Positions 58,155-64,000 of a stretch of 64,000 nucleotides of DNA are shown here, piece after piece. Each line of letters opens with the position of its first letter. Position 1 is the first letter of the stretch. The stretch is taken from NCBI GenBank assembly GCA_036510065.1, contig DATCEO010000075.1, positions 12,689-76,688 of the forward strand, given 5' to 3'. Source of the stretch: DASUBV01 sp036510065 (GTDB lineage: Bacteria > Actinomycetota > Actinomycetes > Streptosporangiales > Streptosporangiaceae). A program made the position numbers and the translations under genes. Below the pieces are notes generated by a model that was not told where the DNA came from, did not search any database, and worked only from the letters and a program-made list of their open reading frames with translations.

Positions 58155-58943
58155 GTGCCTGAGATCACGGGGCCGGCCCTGCTGGAGCTCAATGGGGTTT
58201 CCAAGAGCTTCGGCAGGGTCGTCGTCGCGGATCACCTGTCGCTGCGCGTTGGCGAGGCCGACATGATCGGCGTTGTCGGCCCGAACGGCGCGGGAAAGAC
58301 CAGCCTGTTCAGCCTGATCTCCGGTGACCTGGCGCCGGATGCGGGCCAGGTCCGGCTCGGCGGCACCATCATCACGCGGCAGGGCCCGGCCGCGCGATGC
58401 CGGCTGGGCATCGGGCGCACCTACCAGGTGCCCCGGCCGTTCGGCGCGATGACGGTCTTCGAGAACGTCCTGGTCGCCGTGCAGCAGGGGGCCGGCCTGC
58501 GGCGGCGGGCCAGCTATCAGCGGGCGGCCGAGGTCCTGGCCCGGGCCGGCCTGACCGCCGAGGCCAACAGCCCGGCCGAGCGCCTGGGCCTGCTGCAGCG
58601 CAAGCGGCTCGAGCTGGCCCGGGCGCTGGCCACCGGCCCGCGGCTGCTGCTCCTGGACGAGGTGGCCGGCGGCCTGACCGACCCCGAAGTCGCCCAGCTC
58701 GTCGAGATCGTCTCCGCCATCCGCCGCGACGGGATCGCCATCATCTGGATCGAGCACGTGGTCCGGGCCCTGACCGGCGCCGTGGAGCGGCTGCTGTGCC
58801 TGGCCGGCGGGACCTTCGTCGGCGACGGCTCGCCCGCGGAGGTGCTCGCCCAGCCCGCCGTCCGCGAGGTGTTCCTCGGCACCGAGGTCACGACGTCCCT
58901 GACCGGCCTGGCGGGCGGGCAGCCGGAAGGGGAGGGCGCGTGA
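58155..58943 (+). CDS. ABC transporter ATP-binding protein, LivG-type
   Basis: The 262-residue ATPase has Walker A GPNGAGKTSLFSLISG, a signature region LGLLQRKRLELARALA (the GLLxRKR form frequent in LivG) and Walker B RLLLLDEVAGGL. The H-loop His is in IIWIEHVVRAL. GTG 58155 lies 8 bp after the binding-protein stop. It energises uptake with the LivF-type partner. Confidence 0.94.
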   Translation: MPEITGPALLELNGVSKSFGRVVVADHLSLRVGEADMIGVVGPNGAGKTSLFSLISGDLAPDAGQVRLGGTIITRQGPAARCRLGIGRTYQVPRPFGAMTVFENVLVAVQQGAGLRRRASYQRAAEVLARAGLTAEANSPAERLGLLQRKRLELARALATGPRLLLLDEVAGGLTDPEVAQLVEIVSAIRRDGIAIIWIEHVVRALTGAVERLLCLAGGTFVGDGSPAEVLAQPAVREVFLGTEVTTSLTGLAGGQPEGEGA

Positions 58944-59674
58944 CGGCCAGCCCGCCGCTGCTGGAGGTTCGCGAGCTGACCGTGCATCACGGTCAGCTCC
59001 GCGCCCTGGACCAGGTCAGCCTGACGGTCGGCGCCGGCGAGGTCTACGCGATGATCGGGGCCAACGGCGCCGGGAAGACCACGCTGCTCCGGGCCATCTC
59101 CGGGCTGAAGGCGCCGACGTCGGGGTCCATCCTGCTGGACGGAGCCGATCTCCGCGCCCTGCGGGCCGAGAAGCGCGCGACTGCGGGCATCGTCATGGTC
59201 CCCGAGGGCCGCCGCCTGTTCCCCTCGCTGACCGTCGAGGAGAACCTGCAGGTCGGGGCGGCCTACGCGCGGCCGGGGCCGTGGAACATCGACCGCGTCT
59301 ACGAGCTGTTCGGCTGGATGCCGCAGCGGCGCAAGCAGCTGGCGGCCCAGCTTTCCGGCGGTGAGCAGCAGTCGGTCGCGATCGGCCGGGCCCTGGTGGC
59401 CAACCCGCGGCTGCTGCTGCTGGACGAGCTCTCGCTGGGCCTCGCGCCGGTGATCGTCACCCGGATCTACGACACGCTCCCCGGCCTGCTCGCCTCCGGC
59501 GTGACCGTCCTGCTGGTCGAGCAGGACGTCAGCCAGGCCCGGCGGGTGGCCTCGCGCGTGCACTGCCTGCTCGAGGGCCGGACCACGCTGCAGGGCGAGC
59601 CCGGCCAGCTCACCGCGGCCGGCATCGAGAGCGCCTACTTCGGGCTGGACGCGGCCCCGGGAGCGCCGGCATGA
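58940..59674 (+). CDS. ABC transporter ATP-binding protein, LivF-type
   Basis: This 244-residue ATPase shows Walker A GANGAGKTTLLRAISG, VPEGRRLFPSLTVEENL, signature LSGGEQQSVAIGRALV and Walker B RLLLLDELSLGL. GTG 58940 overlaps the LivG-type stop (GTGA). It forms the second nucleotide-binding domain. Confidence 0.95.
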   Translation: MTASPPLLEVRELTVHHGQLRALDQVSLTVGAGEVYAMIGANGAGKTTLLRAISGLKAPTSGSILLDGADLRALRAEKRATAGIVMVPEGRRLFPSLTVEENLQVGAAYARPGPWNIDRVYELFGWMPQRRKQLAAQLSGGEQQSVAIGRALVANPRLLLLDELSLGLAPVIVTRIYDTLPGLLASGVTVLLVEQDVSQARRVASRVHCLLEGRTTLQGEPGQLTAAGIESAYFGLDAAPGAPA

Positions 59675-60546
59675 CGTGGGTCAACGCCATCATCCAGGGC
59701 ATCTTGCTGGGCGGCCTCTACGCGCTGTTCGCCTGCGGGCTGTCCCTGATGTTCGGCGTCATGAAAGTGATCAACCTGGCCCACGGTGACCTGGCCATCC
59801 TGGCCGGCTACCTGGCTGTGGGCGTCATCGCCGTCACGCATATCCCCACCGTCTGGTCCTTCCTCATCGTCGTTCCGCTGTTCGCGGCGCTCGGCTACCT
59901 CGCGCAGCGGACGCTGATCCAGGCCAGCCTGAACCGCGGCGTGCTGACCACGCTGCTGGTCACCTTCGGGCTCTCGGTCGTGATCGAGAACGCGCTGCAG
60001 CAGTTCACCTCGGCCAACAGCCGCACGCTGGGCATCGGCTCGCTGATCTCCAAGTCGCTGCACCTCGGCTCGCAGATCACGATCGCCTACCTCGACCTGG
60101 TCATCTTCGGAGTCGCCGTCGTAGTGCTGCTCGGGCTGCAGTACTTCCTGTCCTCCTCCCGGCAGGGCCGGCTCATCCGGGCCGTGGCCGACGACCGCGA
60201 GGCCGCGCAGCTCGCGGGCGCCGACTACCGGCACGTCTTCGGCATCGCGGCGGCCATCGCGTTCGCCACCGTGGCGCTGGCCGGCATCGCCTACGGCATG
60301 TACACCTCGTTCACTCCCACCAGCGGCACCACGGCGCTGCTGCTGCTGTTCGCCTTCGAGGCGGTGGTGATCGGCGGTCTCGGGTCGCTGTGGGGGACCC
60401 TGGTGGGCGGCATCCTGCTCGGCGTGGTCCAGCAGCTGGGCGCGCAGATCGGCTCCAACGACCAGATCCTGGCCGGGCAGCTGCTGTTCCTGCTGATCCT
60501 GCTGATCAGGCCGCAGGGAATCACGACGAGCCGGAGGACGGCATGA
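59671..60546 (+). CDS. ABC transporter permease, LivH-type
   Basis: The 291-residue permease has about eight hydrophobic helices. MFGVMKVINLAHGDLAILAG is the family signature and AVADDREAAQLAGADYRHVF the cytoplasmic coupling region. ATG 59671 overlaps the LivF-type stop, and its stop overlaps LivM-type (ATGA). Confidence 0.95.
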   Translation: MTWVNAIIQGILLGGLYALFACGLSLMFGVMKVINLAHGDLAILAGYLAVGVIAVTHIPTVWSFLIVVPLFAALGYLAQRTLIQASLNRGVLTTLLVTFGLSVVIENALQQFTSANSRTLGIGSLISKSLHLGSQITIAYLDLVIFGVAVVVLLGLQYFLSSSRQGRLIRAVADDREAAQLAGADYRHVFGIAAAIAFATVALAGIAYGMYTSFTPTSGTTALLLLFAFEAVVIGGLGSLWGTLVGGILLGVVQQLGAQIGSNDQILAGQLLFLLILLIRPQGITTSRRTA

Positions 60547-61616
60547 GCGCCCCTGCCGTTACCGCCGCCGACGTCAGGGTCACGCGCTCCCGGCGCTCGC
60601 CGCTCTGGCCCGCTCTCGGCGCCGTCGTGGTCATCGCGGTCCTGGCCTACCTGCCCTACCTCGTCTACGCGGGCACGACCAGCCTGCTGGTGAACTTCTT
60701 CATCCTGCTCATCATGGCCAGCATGTGGAACCTGCTCGCCGGGTACGCCGGGCTGGTGTCCGTCGGCCAGCAGGCCTTCATCGGCATGGGTTCCTACCTG
60801 GTGCTCATCGTCGCGCTGCACGGGACCGACCCGTTCATCGGCCTGCCGGTCGCCGCGCTGGGCTGCGCCGTCCTCGGCCTGATCGTGTGGTGGCTGCTGT
60901 CCCGCCTGCGCAGCGGCTACTTCGCCATCGCCACCTGGGTCATCGCGTCGATCTGCTATCTGGTCGTCATCCGGTTCGCCTCGCTGGGCGGCGGCACCGG
61001 CGAGCCGCTGCCCGGCTTGCCGGCCATCAGCAACACCCTGCTGAACGCCTACACCTACTGGGTGGCCCTGGCCGTGGCGGTGATCGTGCTGATCAGCCTG
61101 TATGCCATCCTGCGCGGCCGCCTGGGCCTGGTGCTGACCGCCGTGCGCGACGACGAGACCGGCGCGCGGAGCGTCGGTGCCCAGGTGTCCCGCGCCCAGC
61201 TCCTGGTGTTCGTCCTAGCCGCGGCAGGCTGCGGCGCCGCCGGCGGACTGGAGATCATCAGCCAGCCGTTCGTGCAGCCCACGGCGGCCTTCTCGGTCCA
61301 GTGGACGGCCGAGATGATCTTCGCCTGCCTGATCGGCGGCATCGGCACGATCGAGGGACCGATCCTCGGCACGATCGTGTTCTTCGCCCTCCAGCAGTGG
61401 CTGGCCAGCTACGGGACCTGGTATTTCATCGTGCTCGGCGCCGTGGCCATCGCGGTGGCGATCTGGGCCCCGCGCGGGCTGTGGGGGCTCGTCTCCGAGC
61501 GCCTGCACATCCGGCTCTTCCCGGTCGGCTACTGGGTCTGGCCGGCGGGGCAGGCCGCCGGGCCCGGCTGGGCCCGGCTGCGGCGGCCGCGCCCGGACGC
61601 CGCCGCCCGGCGGTGA
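60543..61616 (+). CDS. ABC transporter permease, LivM-type
   Basis: The 357-residue permease has about nine hydrophobic helices with MASMWNLLAGYAGLVSVGQQ and AVRDDETGARSVGAQVSRAQ. It ends in a basic, Pro-rich tail. It pairs with the LivH-type protein to form the channel. Operon overlap places it last in the transporter set. Confidence 0.94.
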   Translation: MSAPAVTAADVRVTRSRRSPLWPALGAVVVIAVLAYLPYLVYAGTTSLLVNFFILLIMASMWNLLAGYAGLVSVGQQAFIGMGSYLVLIVALHGTDPFIGLPVAALGCAVLGLIVWWLLSRLRSGYFAIATWVIASICYLVVIRFASLGGGTGEPLPGLPAISNTLLNAYTYWVALAVAVIVLISLYAILRGRLGLVLTAVRDDETGARSVGAQVSRAQLLVFVLAAAGCGAAGGLEIISQPFVQPTAAFSVQWTAEMIFACLIGGIGTIEGPILGTIVFFALQQWLASYGTWYFIVLGAVAIAVAIWAPRGLWGLVSERLHIRLFPVGYWVWPAGQAAGPGWARLRRPRPDAAARR

Positions 61617-61732
61617 GCCGGGGAATCGCGGCCAGCCCGATGTTGTTGCCTGACCTGTACGGAGTTCCGGAAATAGCCGGCGGGATCGCCGAGTGAGGAC
61701 TCCGCTGACACGGGTCATGCGAGGAGGCAGCC

Positions 61733-62425
61733 GTGGGCACATTCGGTTCGCAGAAGGCGCGGATGGTCACCGCGGAGGAGGCCCTGCCGGGGCGGACGAC
61801 CCCGTTGCGGGTTCCGGACCGGCACGAGGTCCTCGGGACCCCGCTGCGGCCGCCGTACCCGGAGGGCACCCAGGTGGCCGAGTTCGGGCTGGGCTGTTTC
61901 TGGGGCGCCGAGAAGAGCTTCTGGCAGACTCCGGGCGTGGTAACGACGGCGGTGGGCTACGAGGGCGGCTTCACGCCTAACCCCACCTACGAGGAGACCT
62001 GCAGCGGACGGACCGGCCACACCGAGGCCGTCCGGGTGGTGTTCGACCTGGCCAAGATCTCCTACCCGGAGCTGCTCAAGGTGTTCTGGGAGTCGCACAA
62101 CCCCACCCAGGGCCTGCGCCAGGGCAACGACGTCGGGAGCCAGTACCGTTCGGTGATCTTCTACCAGTCGCCGGAGCAGCAGGCCGAGGCGGAGCAGTCG
62201 GCGAAGGCCTACCAGCAGCGGCTGACCGAGGCCGGATACGGCGAGATCACCACCGAGATCGTGCCGGCGTCGGAGTTCTACTTCGCCGAGGACTACCACC
62301 AGCAGTATCTTTCAAGCACGAAAAACCCTTACGGGTACTGCCCCGACCACGGGACGGGCGTGTCGTGCCCGATCGGTGTGGTGAAGGCCAGTGGGCCTCT
62401 CGGCGGCGTCAAGGCTGACGGCTAA
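61733..62425 (+). CDS. msrA: peptide-methionine (S)-S-oxide reductase
   Basis: The 230-residue enzyme repairs oxidised methionine. GLGCFWGAEKSFWQTPGVV contains the catalytic Cys, followed by GYEGGFTPNPTYEETCSGRT, HTEAVRVVFD, LKVFWESHNPTQGLRQGND and EDYHQQYL. The N-terminal extension of about 45 residues is usual in actinobacteria. GAGGAGG lies 5 bases before GTG 61733. Resolving cysteines are expected near the C-terminus (YCPDHGTGVSCP). Confidence 0.96.
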   Translation: MGTFGSQKARMVTAEEALPGRTTPLRVPDRHEVLGTPLRPPYPEGTQVAEFGLGCFWGAEKSFWQTPGVVTTAVGYEGGFTPNPTYEETCSGRTGHTEAVRVVFDLAKISYPELLKVFWESHNPTQGLRQGNDVGSQYRSVIFYQSPEQQAEAEQSAKAYQQRLTEAGYGEITTEIVPASEFYFAEDYHQQYLSSTKNPYGYCPDHGTGVSCPIGVVKASGPLGGVKADG

Positions 62426-62517
62426 TCTAGCTGGGCGCGTTCTCGCCTGGTCGTTGATGCTTGTAGCGGGTCTAGGGGTTCGCGTGATCGCGGCTCCGCG
62501 GCCCGCAGCAGGTCACC

Positions 62518-62889
62518 TTGCTCGCGCGCGCATGGGCGACGTCTCCGGGTGATGTACTCCGTCGGCTATTGAAGGAGTTTCGTGGGGCCGAGGACCGCCC
62601 GGCCGAGTCGGCTGGTGAGCGGGTAGCTGTCCATGCAATCTACGCCGGGACCCGTACAGACGGTTCTTATGACCCCATAACCCAGTCGCTAACGATCACA
62701 ACCGGACCGCTGGCCGACCAAGCCTTCGGCACGCCCAGCGGCGCTGCGGTTGCGCTCGTAGCGGCACTGAGCCCTGATGTGAACCCGAATCGAAACGGCT
62801 GGTCGTTCTGGGTGCAGTCCGCGAGCGGCGAGCGGCGAGCGCCTTCAGGCGATCAGGTCTCGGCGGCCCCGAGATGGACCGATAGGTAG
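62518..62889 (+). CDS. small RAMA-like domain protein (possible remnant)
   Basis: A 123-codon frame from TTG 62518 has no convincing ribosome-binding site. Residues about 35-105 look like a RAMA (restriction-enzyme adenine-methylase-associated) domain. AVHAIYAGTRTDGSYD is followed by FGTPSGAAVAL and the closing NGWSFWVQ, matching the family's xPSxAA and NGWxFW signature. RAMA domains occur on restriction and modification proteins and as small stand-alone proteins. The N-terminal 30 residues are unconvincing, so this may be the 3' remnant of a longer gene. Confidence 0.45.
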   Translation: MLARAWATSPGDVLRRLLKEFRGAEDRPAESAGERVAVHAIYAGTRTDGSYDPITQSLTITTGPLADQAFGTPSGAAVALVAALSPDVNPNRNGWSFWVQSASGERRAPSGDQVSAAPRWTDR

Positions 62890-62908
62890 CTAAGTGCACC
62901 TCAGGCAC

Positions 62909-62937
62909 AAAAAACGACGGCCTCTCGCGGGGCCGTC
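62909..62937 (-). terminator. intrinsic terminator reading on the reverse strand
   Basis: Reverse-strand reading gives GACGGCC-N8-GGCCGTC followed by G and six Ts: a 7-bp GC-rich perfect stem plus U tract. On the forward strand the A run precedes the stem, so it does not suit forward transcripts. No intact reverse gene lies to its right except the transposase remnant. Confidence 0.85.
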
Positions 62938-63010
62938 AGGCCGGTCCAAGGACCGGCGGGGTTGGCACCAGTATAACCAGAGCCCGTCAGAGTGTGTTCC
63001 GAGGAGCACC

Positions 63011-63531
63011 ATGGCCACCGTCATCGCCTATGTGGACGGGTTCAACCTGTACCACGGGCTCCACGACAAGTATGGGCGGCGGTACCTCTGGCTGGACCTC
63101 CAGCATCTGATCCAGCGTGTGCGGCCCAGCGATCAGATCCTGGCCGTCCGGTATTTCACCGCGGAGGTGAAGGACGATCCTCCTGCGCTCGCGCGACAGC
63201 GTACGTACCTGGCCGCGCTGAAGGCTCACAGCGGCGCAGTCGAGGTCATTCTCGGCCGTTACCAGACCAAGAGGATGACCTATCGCCACTGCGGCAACGT
63301 CTGGACCAGCTACGAGGAGAAGGAGACCGACGTCAACATCGCGGTCTCTTAACCCCAGGCGGCGGATGATCGCTGCCTTCCCGCCGCGCCGCAGCTCGTT
63401 CGAGATCCGCTCGCTCATCCGTAAGCCTTTTCACGCTCGCGGCGGTCGACCTGCGCAACTCCCTTCTGCCGGAGGTCGTCATGGGCTCGGCCATGGAATC
63501 GGTCCAGAAGCGGCCTGGCAAGTGGCACTGA
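63011..63531 (+). pseudogene. NYN/DUF88-type PIN-like nuclease, decayed
   Basis: ATG 63011 (GAGGAG upstream) starts a clear NYN protein: VIAYVDGFNLYHGLHDKYG with the first catalytic Asp, then RYLWLDLQHLIQ and EEKETDVNIAVS. It stops at 63352. The expected next segment, with the SxDSDL acidic motif, is missing. The sequence resumes in another frame as LNPRRRMIAAFPPRRSSFEI, shifts again near 63428, and ends FTLAAVDLRNSLLPEVVMGS to KRPGKWH with a stop at 63529-63531. An internal deletion of roughly 100 bp plus a later indel best explain it. The family cleaves RNA; this copy should be inactive. Confidence 0.8.
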
Positions 63532-63613
63532 CCTAGGCGCATGTGGCTGTAGGGCCCATAGGGGTCAACCTGCACTGTGCGGTCAGGAGGCAATGCCACT
63601 CAGCGTAAGTTGA
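63532..63613. other. gap probably containing the insertion-sequence end
   Basis: Eighty-two bases lie between the decayed NYN gene and the transposase stop. The segment near 63590-63612 (CAATGCCACTCAGCG then TAAGTTGATC) is a plausible terminal repeat, but the other end is outside the window so it cannot be paired. Confidence 0.35.
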
Positions 63614-64000
63614 TCAAGCTGCGAGCCGGTGCGGGCGCAGGTTGACCAGGCTGATCGTGGCCGGGCCGGGATGGCGGGTGCCGTGGTCGCCGGGCCGCTT
63701 GACCCGGTAGGAGTTGTGGCGGGCTCGCTTGACCACCCGCGGGTATGTCCGGTGGCGGCGCCGGGGGTTCAGGTGCTTCTTGCGGGTGATGTCAGCCATG
63801 ATGGCCGCGAGAGTGCGTTCTTGCTGTTCAGGGGGGAAAGGCCGCCGGGTCGGCGGCCTGGCGGCGGACGATGCGGACGGTGCGCTTGAACTTGACCCGG
63901 TCCGGGTCGATGGCCGCCTCGGTGGCGGCCCGGCAGATCAGCGAGCTGATCGCGTAGTGGGTGAGCAGGTAGCCGTAGATCTCCTGGCGGACCATGTCCG
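63614..64000 (-). pseudogene. IS4-family transposase C-terminal part, frameshifted (partial)
   Basis: From the right edge the reverse strand reads MVRQEIYGYLLTHYAISSLI, then DPDRVKFKRTVRIVRRQAAD and PAAFPP, then TGA at 63830-63828. After a one-base shift at the TTTCCCCCC run (63831-63839) it continues EQQERTLAAIMADITRKKHL, then RTYPRVVKRARHNSYRVKRP, and stops near 63614. Both halves match the C-terminus of actinobacterial IS4-type DDE transposases. The catalytic core lies beyond the window. The break is either decay or a CCC-TGA +1 frameshift site; decay is more likely. Confidence 0.78.

Overview
The window is chromosomal DNA from a high-GC actinobacterium. Evidence for this is the glmU-prs-rplY(ctc)-pth gene order, frequent GTG/TTG starts, ATGA/GTGA stop-start overlaps, a menaquinone-linked 14-subunit Nuo complex, an actinobacterial-type cyclic-di-AMP riboswitch and a Rex-type operator. 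Genus cannot be fixed from the sequence alone. The gene layout resembles streptomycete or Streptosporangiales-like chromosomes.

Region 1 (1-6523) holds a TetR regulator (cut by the window edge) beside an acyl-CoA desaturase with a palindromic operator, a tRNA-Gln, a C-terminally truncated glmU, prs, rplY, pth, rmlC and cysQ.

Region 2 (6675-28176) is a Wzx/Wzy-type exopolysaccharide locus. It contains a polyprenyl-phosphate sugar-1-phosphate transferase, two methyltransferases (one frameshifted), an APH-like kinase, an Alg14/Alg13-like split glycosyltransferase, a Wzz/tyrosine-kinase-like co-polymerase whose ATPase half looks dead, a Wzy polymerase, a Wzx flippase, a sulfotransferase and a GT2. 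Intermixed are two paralogous secreted beta-propeller/FN3/LamG proteins, two GH26-like secreted or membrane-anchored proteins and a lipoprotein. The reverse-strand GH26-like gene is preceded by a c-di-AMP (ydaO/yuaA) riboswitch.

Region 3 (28200-35765) holds a PAP2-like membrane protein lacking a key histidine, a Nudix hydrolase, cysD-cysN, rmlD-rmlA (reverse strand) and an S9 peptidase. CysDN makes APS, CysQ removes PAP, and the sulfotransferase would use PAPS. Together with RmlA/C/D they suggest a sulfated, possibly rhamnose-containing surface polymer.

Region 4 (35814-54925) is respiratory. It runs menG, then a perfect Rex operator, a menaquinone/geranylgeranyl-reductase-like gene, nuoA-N and a long-chain polyprenyl diphosphate synthase.

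Region 5 (55034-62425) holds a lipoprotein, an IclR regulator, a five-gene Liv-type ABC importer and msrA.

Region 6 (62426-64000) looks degenerate. It has a small RAMA-like orphan, a reverse-strand terminator, a decayed NYN-nuclease gene and the frameshifted end of an IS4-family transposase.
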